NCBI RefSeq assembly: GCF_900102545.1
Contig: NZ_FNBN01000004.1
Location: 62,001 to 126,000 of the forward strand
Direction of reading: 5' to 3'
Origin: Chitinophaga filiformis
GTDB taxonomy: Bacteria > Bacteroidota > Bacteroidia > Chitinophagales > Chitinophagaceae
Length of the DNA: 64,000 nt
Part shown: positions 8,547 through 16,856 of the stretch, piece by piece
Numbering within the stretch: position 1 is the stretch's first letter
How the letters are laid out: each line of letters opens with the position of its first letter
The notes under the pieces: model-generated
Told to the model about the DNA's origin: nothing
Database searches by the model: none
The model's input: the letters and a program-made list of their open reading frames with translations, nothing else
Translations under genes and position numbers: made by a program

Positions 8547-9209
8547 ATGCCAGCGACACACATTAAGTTAGCCATTTTAGATAACTACACTTTATTCATC
8601 AAAACATTAAAAAGTTATCTCTCAGAAAGAAAAAATATAACCGTTGCTATTCAGTCGTCCAATGAATATGACCTGTTACAGCAACTGAAACATACGCAGA
8701 TAGATGCGTTGCTGGTAGATATATTAATGCCGACACTCACAGATACTATTATATTAATCCGTCAGGAATATCCCCGTGTAAAAATACTACTGCTTGGAAC
8801 TGATAAGGATATACATCTCATGTGCGATCTGCTGGAACTGGGGATATATGGGTTTATTTCCAAGTCAGGAGATCCCGAAGATCTATTGCAGGCAATAGAT
8901 TCCGTAAAGGAAAACAGGGTTTACAGAAACAGGTTGTTTACGGATGTATTGTATGAGAATACACAGCATGAGAATAGTCGTAATAAGGCGAAAAAAGAAG
9001 CGACGTTGAATGACAGGGAGAAAAAGATCCTTCAGTTGTTGTGGGATGAAAAGAGTAATAAGGATATAGCGGCTCAGTTGTTTGTGAGCATCCGGACTGT
9101 GGAGAAGACGAGGCAGGATTTGAAGGATAAATTGGGGGTGAGGTCGACTGTGGGGATTTTGAAATATGCGATAAAGAATAAGATAATTTTGCCGTCGTAT
9201 GGAGGGTAG
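8547..9209 (+). CDS. NarL/LuxR-family response regulator
   Basis: A 220-residue two-domain regulator. The receiver domain (residues 1-120) has the acidic N-terminal pocket reduced to LAILDNY, the phospho-acceptor aspartate in ALLVDILMPT, and the lysine in GFISKSGDPEDL. The C-terminal LuxR helix-turn-helix (about 150-215) has LNDREKKILQLLWDEKSNKDIA and SIRTVEKTRQDLKDKLGV. There is no adjacent cognate kinase. It sits downstream of the biosynthetic operon, so control of that operon is possible but not shown. Confidence 0.88.
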   Translation: MPATHIKLAILDNYTLFIKTLKSYLSERKNITVAIQSSNEYDLLQQLKHTQIDALLVDILMPTLTDTIILIRQEYPRVKILLLGTDKDIHLMCDLLELGIYGFISKSGDPEDLLQAIDSVKENRVYRNRLFTDVLYENTQHENSRNKAKKEATLNDREKKILQLLWDEKSNKDIAAQLFVSIRTVEKTRQDLKDKLGVRSTVGILKYAIKNKIILPSYGG

Positions 9210-9211
9210 AT

Positions 9212-9982
9212 TCAATCCCTCTTAACAACCTTATTTAAAAAATCGTCCCCCATCGTATGAATAGCCTTACCAGCTTTATCCTGCTCTTTATGCAGCTTGC
9301 TGATCTTAGCCTTATTCCCTGAACTGTGCGCAGCCAGCAGTTCAACCGCTACGGCAGTGTCGTGCCATTTACCAATGGCATCCTGCATCTGGTCAAGATA
9401 GTCGATGTTTAATTCTAATGCAGATGCCAATCGCTGCTGAAGTATCCCATGCATGTATACGAGGTTTTTGATTCTCTTACGGGCTTCATGTAGCTGATCT
9501 GTGGATGTTGTAGTTACTACTCCAGCTATCTTTTTCAACTGCCTGGTAAACCAGTGTTTAATGTCATGATTCCGGACGGGCTGTAATGACTTCAGAAAGG
9601 ATTTGACGTTATTCCTGATATCGTCGTTATAATCCGTTTTATGTAAACGGAATTTAGCTGTTTCCTGTTGGATAGTACCTTTTGCTTCAGTGTTGAATGC
9701 CGGATGATGAATATTGAACTGCTTTATCATTTGCAGGTTAATACTGGCTTCCCGGATAATTCCGGCACGGTGAAATATCTTCCTTATATTTTTTTTAATA
9801 GTAACGGCTTTCTCGCCCTTATACAATTTTGTCAGTTTGGAGAAAGCCTTCAGTTTCTTGATCTCCACACGTAGCTTATGCAAGGCATCCTCACCTCCGG
9901 CATCGGCAAAGGCATATAACTGAAGTCGTAACTCCAGGCACCTTTTAACAAGGTATTTTTGCTGCCTTTTCCTTTTTAGCAT
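9212..9982 (-). CDS. CHAD domain protein
   Basis: A 256-residue helical, lysine- and histidine-rich protein with the two half-repeats of the CHAD domain: LHKLRVEIKKLKAF near the N-terminus and LHEARKRIKNLVYMHGIL in the second half. CHAD domains bind inorganic polyphosphate through such conserved basic and histidine residues. The ATG at 9982 is preferred to a TTG at 9991. It ends two bases from the convergent LuxR-type gene. No polyphosphate kinase or VTC-type partner lies in the window. A role in polyphosphate or phosphate-granule binding is inferred from the family. Confidence 0.82.
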   Translation of the reverse strand: MLKRKRQQKYLVKRCLELRLQLYAFADAGGEDALHKLRVEIKKLKAFSKLTKLYKGEKAVTIKKNIRKIFHRAGIIREASINLQMIKQFNIHHPAFNTEAKGTIQQETAKFRLHKTDYNDDIRNNVKSFLKSLQPVRNHDIKHWFTRQLKKIAGVVTTTSTDQLHEARKRIKNLVYMHGILQQRLASALELNIDYLDQMQDAIGKWHDTAVAVELLAAHSSGNKAKISKLHKEQDKAGKAIHTMGDDFLNKVVKRD

Positions 9983-10180
9983 ACCCCACAATTTTCTATT
10001 AAAGTTACCACTAATACCTTGTCCGTTCTACAATTTGCCCCAATCATCGCTTATGGAACTTCCCCTTCCTTTCGCTCATCAAAAATTCTATAAACCCCAT
10101 ATTTATTTTTTTACATTAGGCAGCCTATTCTAAACTTCTATCGTGCAAAAAATATTAATCTATAAACAGGTCACATCGTT

Positions 10181-11518
10181 ATGAAAAGAAGAGATTTTAT
10201 CAAAACCGGTGGTCTTGCTGGCGTAGGAGCAGGCTTAACCATCCTTAATTTCCCTGTGTTTGGAAAAAATGCCCCCAGCAATAAGCTGGTATTGGGCGTA
10301 ATGGGTGTCAATTCCCGGGGGAACTGGCTTGCCCAGTGTGCAGCAAAGCTACCTGGCGCAGAGATCGGTTATATCTGCGACGTGGAAGATGGCGCTATCG
10401 CAAAGGGACTGAAGGCTGTTGCGGGCGCCCAGGACCGTAAACCTACTGTTATAAAAGACATCCGTCAATTGCTCGAGCGCAAAGACTTTGATGCATTGTT
10501 TGTCGCTACCCCTGACCACTGGCATGCCCCGGCAGCAATAATGGCCACTGCGGCAGGCAAACACGTATATGTGGAGAAACCCTGCGCCCATAATCCTGCA
10601 GAAGGAGAATTACTGATAGCAGCAGCAAAGAAATATAATCGCCTGGTACAGATGGGTAGCCAGCGCCGTTCCTGGCCGAATATGCAACAGGCTATAAAAG
10701 AGGTGAAGGAACAGCAGGTGCTGGGTAAGATCTATTATGGGAAAAGCTGGTATACCAATAACCGTCAGCCGATTGGCGTTGGCAAAAAAATAGCAGTGCC
10801 GGATACCCTGAACTGGGATCTATGGCAGGGGCCTGCCCCACGCCGCGACTACCTGGACAACATCGTTCACTATAACTGGCACTGGCGCTGGCATTGGGGT
10901 ACTTCAGAAACCTGTAACAACGGCACTCACGAACTGGATTGCCTTCGCTGGTTCATGGACCTGGAATTCCCCACCAAGGTAACTTCTGCCGGCGGACGTT
11001 ATGCCTATCCAAAGGACGACTGGGAAACACCGGATACCCAGACCCTCAACTTTGAATTTGAAGGCGGCAAAGCCATCTCCTGGGAAGGACGCAGCTGCAG
11101 CGCATTCAACCTGGAAGGCAGCGACCGCGGTTTTGCCATTTTCGGAGATAACGGTACCCTGTACAATTCCGGAGGTGACAGCTATAAGATAGTAGACCTC
11201 AAAGGAAAGGTCGTTAAAGAGGTGAAACAGGCCACCAATACAAACCAGAGTGCTGTTAATACGGTAAGTCCTGCCGGAGAATTTTACGATGCAATACATA
11301 TCAATAACTTCCTGGAAAGCATCCGCGGCAACGCCAAACTCAATGCTGAAATAAATGTGGCCTACCGCAGTACACTGCTGCCGCTACTGGGCAATATCGC
11401 GCAGCGCACTGGCAGGGTATTACATACAGATCCCTCCAATGGGCACATCCTCAATGATGCCGACGCTATGAAATTGTGGAAAAGGGAGTATGAAAAGGGA
11501 TGGGCTCCAAAAGTCTGA
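10181..11518 (+). CDS. Gfo/Idh/MocA oxidoreductase with twin-arginine signal
   Basis: A 445-residue protein starting MKRRDFIKTGGLAGVGAG, a twin-arginine export signal. The Rossmann domain follows with GVMGVNSRGNWLA, then ATPDHWHAPAA and VYVEKPCAHN, the family EKP motif with its lysine. The C-terminal half has WHWRWHWGTSETCNNGTHELDCLRW, the pattern of Bacteroidota exported Gfo/Idh proteins that often act on sugars. A monocistronic arrangement is likely, with a terminator-like hairpin at 11546-11577. The substrate is unknown. The Tat signal fits folding with a bound NAD(P) cofactor before export. Confidence 0.9.
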   Translation: MKRRDFIKTGGLAGVGAGLTILNFPVFGKNAPSNKLVLGVMGVNSRGNWLAQCAAKLPGAEIGYICDVEDGAIAKGLKAVAGAQDRKPTVIKDIRQLLERKDFDALFVATPDHWHAPAAIMATAAGKHVYVEKPCAHNPAEGELLIAAAKKYNRLVQMGSQRRSWPNMQQAIKEVKEQQVLGKIYYGKSWYTNNRQPIGVGKKIAVPDTLNWDLWQGPAPRRDYLDNIVHYNWHWRWHWGTSETCNNGTHELDCLRWFMDLEFPTKVTSAGGRYAYPKDDWETPDTQTLNFEFEGGKAISWEGRSCSAFNLEGSDRGFAIFGDNGTLYNSGGDSYKIVDLKGKVVKEVKQATNTNQSAVNTVSPAGEFYDAIHINNFLESIRGNAKLNAEINVAYRSTLLPLLGNIAQRTGRVLHTDPSNGHILNDADAMKLWKREYEKGWAPKV

Positions 11519-11545
11519 TAATAAGTACAAAAGGATTTTTTTAAA

Positions 11546-11577
11546 AACACGTAGGGGTATATCCGCCCCTTCGTGTT
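11546..11577 (+). terminator. Hairpin after the exported oxidoreductase gene
   Basis: Arms AACACGTAGGGG (11546-11557) and CCCCTTCGTGTT (11566-11577) pair at 11 of 12 positions around an 8-nt loop, 28 bases after the stop codon. There is no strong U-run after it (ATACTATTATATT), so it is a moderate terminator candidate. It also lies directly upstream of the damaged sigma-factor gene. Confidence 0.4.
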
Positions 11578-11613
11578 ATACTATTATATTATTGGCCAAC
11601 TAGCACCCGGGAA

Positions 11614-12177
11614 TTGACGGCATTGAAGAATAGAGATAAATCTGAACTGTTCCTGCATCTTTTTCATACCTGCTATGAAAAGCTGCACCGGTAAGCCTAT
11701 ACATTACTGAGAGACAGCGAAGAAGCCAATGATATTGTACAAACCGTATTTGCCCGGCTGTGGGAGAAACGGGAAACTGTCGCCTTTGAAGAAGATATAA
11801 AAGGATATTTATACCGTTCTGTTTACAACAGCTGCATGAACAATATCCGGAAAGACGGCGCCAGGGACAGGTATGTGTCCTACAAAGCCGGCAACACGGA
11901 CAACTTCACACAAGGAGGCACAGAACAGCAAACGCTGACCAGAGAGCTTGAAAAACACATTGCACAGGCAACAGGCGCCTTGCCCGAACAATGCAGGGTG
12001 ATATTCCTGAAAAGCCGGGAAGAAGGCAAAAAGTACGCTGAAATAGCCGCAGAACTGAACATCTCAGTAAAGACGGTGGAAGCACAGATGAGCAAAGCAT
12101 TAAAACTGATGCGGGAAAAACTGGCCGATTACCTCCTTACGATTTCCCTGATATTGTATATAAATCATCTGCTGTAA
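11614..12177 (+). pseudogene. FecI-type ECF sigma factor, interrupted by an in-frame stop
   Basis: One reading frame from 11614 (TTG) to 12177 encodes a full ECF sigma factor of about 187 residues, but it contains a TAA at 11692-11694. The context is YEKLHR-stop-AYTLLRDSEEANDIVQTVF; ECF proteins of this group normally have an aromatic residue here, so one base change (TAT or TAC to TAA) explains the stop. No ATG exists between the upstream frame stop at 11542 and this TAA. Region 4 is intact (PEQCRVIFLKSREEGKKYAEIA, LNISVKTVEAQMSKAL). The first ATG after the stop, at 11836, would give a 113-residue product lacking most of region 2, which contacts core polymerase and the -10 element. FecR follows 27 bases downstream. 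Confidence 0.75.
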
Positions 12178-12204
12178 AAATCCTGCATGAAATAACATTT
12201 ACCA

Positions 12205-13209
12205 TTGAGCAAACAACAAAACATAGCGATAACTGAAGCACTGCTGATAAAATACCTGGCCGGAGAAGCGAGTCCGGAAGAGGCGCTTGCCATTGATGAA
12301 TGGGTAGAGCAGACGCCCGACAACAACCGGCTCCTGCAGCAATACCTGCAGTTATGGTCGCATGCCGGTAAAGAGGGCGCTTATACGGCTCCTGATCTTC
12401 AGCGGGAGCTGCAGCGACTCAATATCGATACTTCTCTTCCAACCGGAAGTCGTAAAACACCGGTACTACGTACGCTGTTTATACGCCGGGCGGTGGCAGT
12501 TGTGTTCATGGTAGCGCTTGGTGCAGCGCTACTGGTTTTCTTCCAGCCGTGGAAAACAGCGAAGGCCCCTCTTATGCTGGCGCTTACATCATCTAATGAT
12601 ATTCTCCGGGATACCCTGCCCGATCATTCCCGTGTAACATTAGCACCGGGTAGCCGGCTGGAACACCCAGCCTCATTCGATGGTGCTGACAGAACAGTGC
12701 AATTGCAGGGGGAAGGCTATTTCTCTATTGCGCCCAATGCCAGCAAACCTTTTATTGTACGCACAGGGACTGCAGATATTAAGGTGATCGGCACTGCATT
12801 CAATGTGAAGACTAATAAAGATAGCGTTACCATAGCCATGGATAATGGTGCTGTACTTTTCTTCGATAACCATGACAGTGTCATTGTAAAAGGTGGCATG
12901 CAGAGTGTATACCAGGTGGATACACATCGCTTCTCCGTAACAAAAATGGAAGGTGGCAATGACTATGCCTATGCTACTAAAACATTCCATTTTGAGGCTA
13001 CTCGTCTGGAGTTAGTAGTTAGCGCCCTGGAAAAGGCCTACAACGTAAAGATCGTACTGGAAAATAAAAAACTGGCCGATTGCACCATCACTACCTCATT
13101 TACCGATATGCCAATTCAATATGTAATGGAAGTCATCACCGCATCGTTATCTCTACAGTACCATATGGAAGGGTCTACTATTTATGTGCAAGGGAATGAA
13201 TGCAATTGA
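12205..13209 (+). CDS. FecR-family anti-sigma factor
   Basis: A 334-residue inner-membrane regulator, with a TTG start at 12205 as no in-frame ATG is nearby. The N-terminal cytoplasmic part (1-87) has LLIKYLAGEASPEEALAIDEWV, the sigma-binding region. A single membrane segment is at about residues 91-112. The periplasmic FecR domain follows (DTLPDHSRVTLAPGSRLEHP, VKVIGTAFNVK-like IKVIGTAFNVK, VKGGMQSVYQV) and the C-terminal DUF4974/STN-like domain (FHFEATRLELVVSALEKAYNV). It would hold the adjacent sigma factor, but that gene carries a stop codon. It overlaps the next gene by 14 bases. Confidence 0.93.
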   Translation: MSKQQNIAITEALLIKYLAGEASPEEALAIDEWVEQTPDNNRLLQQYLQLWSHAGKEGAYTAPDLQRELQRLNIDTSLPTGSRKTPVLRTLFIRRAVAVVFMVALGAALLVFFQPWKTAKAPLMLALTSSNDILRDTLPDHSRVTLAPGSRLEHPASFDGADRTVQLQGEGYFSIAPNASKPFIVRTGTADIKVIGTAFNVKTNKDSVTIAMDNGAVLFFDNHDSVIVKGGMQSVYQVDTHRFSVTKMEGGNDYAYATKTFHFEATRLELVVSALEKAYNVKIVLENKKLADCTITTSFTDMPIQYVMEVITASLSLQYHMEGSTIYVQGNECN

Positions 13210-14455
13210 GTTATTTAGGAAAGCATGCCTGGCCATGGTATGCATACTACTGTTTACCGGTGTGAAAGCACAGACAGTCCCTCCATCATTGGATAAACGG
13301 GTGCGCGTTCCTATGAAGGAAGTGAGTATCACCACCCTGGGGGATATGATTACAACACAAACAGGTTTCATCTTATCCTTTAATGCACAAAAGGTAATAG
13401 CCCAGAAACAGCTACAGCTCCGACAGCCCTCTTATTCCATGCATCAGTTGCTTACAATGATCAGGGAAGCCACAGGCTCTGACTATACCATCTATCAGGA
13501 CCATGTTATCTTCCGCCGGTCAAACAACAAGAATGTTGCTACAAGGACCGCTACAAGCAGTCAGCCAATCAAACACGTGACCGAACAGCGCCCTACAGGC
13601 GCAAAATGGCAGCCTATCGGTGCAGGTAAACAGATGCACATACCGGTAACAAACGCCCCACCTGGTACCATAACAGCTACACCGGAAGCTGGTATAACAA
13701 CAGATTTTCTACCCAATGCTACAGCGGCTACACTAATAAATACTATCGCGGGCAGCAATAAAACTATTAGTAATTCACCTTCTTATTCACTCTCAATAGC
13801 ACCGGTAAGGCTTACCATTCCTACTATAAAACCCGCAGCGCCTATGTCGCTACGTCCTACTTCACCAGCGAAACGGCAAAAGCAACCATACATATATGAA
13901 AAGCCAGGCCTTTTCAAACCATTTGCGCAGAGCGGGTTCGCCGCAGATGAAGCACTTTATGCCAACGTGCAGGCAAAAGCAGGTGTGACACTGGTATACG
14001 GTATTGTATCCTGGGGCACCAATTTTTCAGTATCAGGTTTTCGCTATGGAGCAGGTATCAGTTATCCCTTAAATAATCGCTGGCTGATAGAGCTGGAAGC
14101 TACAACAGGTAAGCTCTTTAAAGAAACGACTATACACACAGTTAGTGATACCGGTGCAACAAGGCCTGTTGTTTATGTAAACAGCCAATTGCAAAGAGTC
14201 AGTCTTCTTGTTCAGAGAAGAATAAGCCCTCACCTGTCAGTACATGCTGGACCTGTATTCAATCGCCTAAAAAGTACTTACCAATTAACGACCTGGCCGC
14301 TAAGCCTCGCTACCCTGAGAGCGGTAGCAACAACTCCTGAAAAGGATTATATAACTATCAACCCTCCCTATACACTTCATAGGTCTCCACCTGAAGAAAC
14401 AGCAGACATCAGTACATGGATTGGTTTCCAGATAGGCATCAGCTACCGGCTCTGA
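13196..14455 (+). CDS. STN-domain protein with a predicted outer-membrane barrel-like C-terminus
   Basis: A 419-residue exported protein; ATG 13196 gives a standard signal peptide (hydrophobic core CLAMVCILLFTGVKAQ), with 13184 as alternative. Residues ~28-100 form a secretin/TonB N-terminal (STN) domain: VRVPMKEVSITTLGDMITTQTGFILSFN and MHQLLTMIREATGSDYTIYQDHVIFR. Residues ~105-235 are a Thr/Pro/Ala-rich low-complexity linker. The C-terminal part has alternating beta-type sequence (YGAGISYPLNNRWLIELEATTG, LLVQRRISPHLSVHAGPVFN) and ends IGFQIGISYRL, like a small outer-membrane barrel. There is no TonB plug. As the third gene of a FecI-FecR set it may replace the usual SusC receptor as signal input. 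Confidence 0.6.
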   Translation: MNAIELFRKACLAMVCILLFTGVKAQTVPPSLDKRVRVPMKEVSITTLGDMITTQTGFILSFNAQKVIAQKQLQLRQPSYSMHQLLTMIREATGSDYTIYQDHVIFRRSNNKNVATRTATSSQPIKHVTEQRPTGAKWQPIGAGKQMHIPVTNAPPGTITATPEAGITTDFLPNATAATLINTIAGSNKTISNSPSYSLSIAPVRLTIPTIKPAAPMSLRPTSPAKRQKQPYIYEKPGLFKPFAQSGFAADEALYANVQAKAGVTLVYGIVSWGTNFSVSGFRYGAGISYPLNNRWLIELEATTGKLFKETTIHTVSDTGATRPVVYVNSQLQRVSLLVQRRISPHLSVHAGPVFNRLKSTYQLTTWPLSLATLRAVATTPEKDYITINPPYTLHRSPPEETADISTWIGFQIGISYRL

Positions 14456-15489
14456 CCTATCGCCTGCTTTAATTCATCCAGCAAACGGAATGTATCTCTG
14501 AATGTAGCAGGCGCCGCGCGATGCAGCATTTTACCCTGCTGTACTTGTGTCACGAAATAATGGATCTCATCACGATAACCGTATTGTACCACAGGATTGT
14601 TCCCTGCCACAGGTGTGGCCGTTGTATAATTTGTTTCACTCAACAGGCGCTGGCTATTGAAGACCTTGTTAAATGGTATACCGGCAAACTGCCTGCCCAG
14701 GGGCGTAATGCGGAAACTACCCGGATAGGTTATTTCTATTACTTTACGGGGAGTAAGGCATAGCAATGTATCAGTAAACAATGACCAGGAATAGCAGCTG
14801 GACAGCTCCAGCATACCCGTTACCTGCTTATGTTTCATCAACAATTGCAGATGTATGCCGCCGTTCACACCTGGATGATGTAACAGGGTGTATTGTTCCA
14901 CCGGCCCGAAAAACTGTATTACATTATTTACAGGATGACAGAATAATTCCATCACTGCATCACCTTCCGGGTACGCCCCCGTAATATAACGCGCCTGGTA
15001 ACTATACGTATCAGCAATACTCTTCTTCAATTGCCGGTTTAAAGGGCTGAAACGCTTATTAAATGCAATCATACACTTATCCGCATGCAGATGAGTAATC
15101 AGCTCTTGGAGGGCTGCATAACTGTTAACAGCCGGCTTTTCCACAAACACATATTTGCCTGCATCCAGACAAGCCTTTACCAGCGGGAACTGGTGTTCAT
15201 TCTTCATGCAGATAAAAACGCCCTGTACTGACGGATCGTTTAATATGACTGACAATTCTGATACACCTGTACATTCGGGAAAAAGACGCGCAGCCCTTGT
15301 CGCGACAGATAACTGGCGGGAATAAAGGTATTTAATGCGGACGCCCATATTTAGTATGACAGGATATAAATTATCAATACTATGCTGTCCTACTCCTATA
15401 AAAGCGAAGGACGGGCCATCGCTAAACAGCCCGTCTAAATTCCTCCTTCTTCGCCATTGTTTGTATTTACCGATAACCAGATCCAGCAT
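14443..15489 (-). CDS. Gfo/Idh/MocA-type oxidoreductase paired with a radical SAM enzyme
   Basis: A 348-residue protein with SFAFIGVGQHSIDNLYPVI (Rossmann loop), GVFICMKNEHQFPLVKACLDAGKYVFVEKPAVN (EKP motif) and an AFNKRFSPLNRQLK element typical of Gfo/Idh proteins found in capsule or LPS and natural-product loci. A basic N-terminal leader of about 25 residues (KYKQWRRRRN) precedes the Rossmann fold. It lies three bases downstream of the radical SAM gene, so both are co-transcribed. Its 3' end overlaps the convergent STN gene by 13 bases. The substrate is unknown. Confidence 0.82.
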   Translation of the reverse strand: MLDLVIGKYKQWRRRRNLDGLFSDGPSFAFIGVGQHSIDNLYPVILNMGVRIKYLYSRQLSVATRAARLFPECTGVSELSVILNDPSVQGVFICMKNEHQFPLVKACLDAGKYVFVEKPAVNSYAALQELITHLHADKCMIAFNKRFSPLNRQLKKSIADTYSYQARYITGAYPEGDAVMELFCHPVNNVIQFFGPVEQYTLLHHPGVNGGIHLQLLMKHKQVTGMLELSSCYSWSLFTDTLLCLTPRKVIEITYPGSFRITPLGRQFAGIPFNKVFNSQRLLSETNYTTATPVAGNNPVVQYGYRDEIHYFVTQVQQGKMLHRAAPATFRDTFRLLDELKQAIGQSR

Positions 15490-15492
15490 GTT

Positions 15493-16590
15493 CTACACTT
15501 TTGCCATTACTGTTTTAAAACTTTCCCTTTGTTTATTCCACTGATAATCTCCAAACAATTTCTCTGTGATCAGATTACCCAGTAAGCGTTCCGATTGACG
15601 GAGTAATGTGATATCATATTTGCGGTGGAAGTTGATCCAGCAGCCATTACAGTTGTGACAATGATGCTTCTGTATAGCGTTGGTAGTGGCATCATTGAAG
15701 ATGTGGTCGAGTGAATTGTCATAGACGTTGCCAAGCTTCAGATCCAGGTTCTGACAGATGGGTACATCTCCGTTTGGCAATACTACAAGGCTATCGAAGA
15801 TAGAATAGCAGGGCATTTTCAATTCGCCCTGCTGCCAGTATTTATACAGTTGTAGGAAATCAAGGTTTTCATCAAATCCCTGCAGGCTTTGAACAATATC
15901 AGCAGGTATTTCAAGACGGGCAGCAGTAGCAACAGGTGCTTCACTGCCGATAACATTATCAGTATGCGCGGTTTCTACTGTATCGAAGTAAGAGATGTTA
16001 TTGTAGATACCAATCCGCAGATCTGTTCCATACTCAGCACACACCTGCATTACATGACGCAGGTCATCAAAACTGTTATAGGGCGACAATGTGAACATGA
16101 CAGAAATCTCCTGTTCCTGGTGCAGTTCTTTGATCACACGTAGCACTTTGTCATAACCGTCTTTACCCCGCATGTACTGGTATGTTTCTTTATTACCATC
16201 CAGGGAAATGAACAGGCGTTTCGGCCCATATTCTTTCGCCGCCTTAATCACTTTTCCGGGATCCAGGCAATTCGATAAAAGATCATATGCAGGATGGAAT
16301 CTGCTGAACCATTGTAAAATCTCAAACGCCTGCGGATGTAACAGAAACTCACCTCCTTCGAGGCCTATATTGGTAGTTTTGCTGATACAATCGCTCTGCA
16401 TGATCTCCACGATCTTCTCCATGGGCAGATGTACAACCGGTCTTTTCGCCCATATCAGGCAATGTTTGCAGCGGGACTGGCAAAGGTCTGTAGCATAGAG
16501 CATCAGTGTGGACAGCTTCTTCGAAGTTGGCTGTAGCTGGTTCCGCACGAACCTTGAGGCCCGTGACACATAGTCGGCAGTAGTATACAT
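15493..16590 (-). CDS. Radical SAM/SPASM-domain enzyme
   Basis: A 365-residue enzyme. The radical SAM 4Fe-4S site is Cys37-x3-Cys41-x2-Cys44 (DLCQSRCKHCLIW), followed by the GLEGGEFLLHP element for SAM binding and LFISLDGNKETYQYMRG. The C-terminal SPASM-like region has CYSIFDSLVVLPNGDVPICQN and CHNCNGCWINFHRKYD, giving enough cysteines for auxiliary clusters. SPASM enzymes modify peptides, proteins or small molecules. It is preceded nine bases away by a gene for a 40-residue membrane peptide and followed by a Gfo/Idh gene. The substrate is unknown; the neighbours make both peptide and sugar substrates possible. Confidence 0.88.
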   Translation of the reverse strand: MYTTADYVSRASRFVRNQLQPTSKKLSTLMLYATDLCQSRCKHCLIWAKRPVVHLPMEKIVEIMQSDCISKTTNIGLEGGEFLLHPQAFEILQWFSRFHPAYDLLSNCLDPGKVIKAAKEYGPKRLFISLDGNKETYQYMRGKDGYDKVLRVIKELHQEQEISVMFTLSPYNSFDDLRHVMQVCAEYGTDLRIGIYNNISYFDTVETAHTDNVIGSEAPVATAARLEIPADIVQSLQGFDENLDFLQLYKYWQQGELKMPCYSIFDSLVVLPNGDVPICQNLDLKLGNVYDNSLDHIFNDATTNAIQKHHCHNCNGCWINFHRKYDITLLRQSERLLGNLITEKLFGDYQWNKQRESFKTVMAKV

Positions 16591-16599
16591 GAATATTAC

Positions 16600-16722
16600 T
16601 TAAGAGAGCGTATAAATAAGAATAGCTATGATTGCGATAAATAAAAAACTCAAAAAAGGCAGCACCAGGTAACATAGCATCCTTGCCAGTATCTCGTGCT
16701 TCTGATGTTCTTCATATTCCAT
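16600..16722 (-). CDS. Small single-pass membrane peptide (40 residues)
   Basis: A complete short frame of 40 codons that ends nine bases before the radical SAM start. The product begins MEYEEHQKHEILARM, a charged N-terminus, followed by one hydrophobic helix of about 22 residues (CYLVLPFLSFLFIAIIAILIY) and ends TLS. The charge pattern (acidic/basic head, then a helix with no basic residue behind it) and its tight spacing support a real gene. It could be a membrane anchor or partner for the radical SAM enzyme, or its substrate. No leader-core boundary or core-like repeats are visible, so a RiPP precursor role is weak. I do not recognise the family. Confidence 0.55.
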   Translation of the reverse strand: MEYEEHQKHEILARMLCYLVLPFLSFLFIAIIAILIYTLS

Positions 16723-16738
16723 AGGTCAGTTATTAAAT

Positions 16739-16781
16739 AGTAATGCCATTACTATAACAACACAATGGGTAATGTATACCC
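16739..16781 (-). promoter_or_regulatory. Two short dyads upstream of the membrane-peptide/radical SAM unit
   Basis: Two 15-bp inverted repeats lie 17-59 bases upstream of the peptide start: AGTAAT-GCC-ATTACT (16739-16753) and GGGTA-ATGTA-TACCC (16767-16781). Both are perfect in their arms. They are placed where operators of a minus-strand promoter would lie. No TAnnTTTG element was found between them. Confidence 0.4.
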
Positions 16782-16803
16782 TTACGCAGGAGAAAAATAA
16801 AAT

Positions 16804-16826
16804 AGCCGTCCTGTGACCGGACGGCT
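16804..16826 (-). terminator. Rho-independent terminator of the sigma-54 activator gene
   Basis: Arms AGCCGTCC (16804-16811) and GGACGGCT (16819-16826) pair perfectly around a 7-nt loop, 31 bases after the activator's stop codon. On the minus strand the stem is followed by ATTTTATTTTTCTC, a U-rich tail. Confidence 0.75.
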
Positions 16827-16856
16827 GTAAGTTTGTTATCAGCTTTGTAATGTCAG

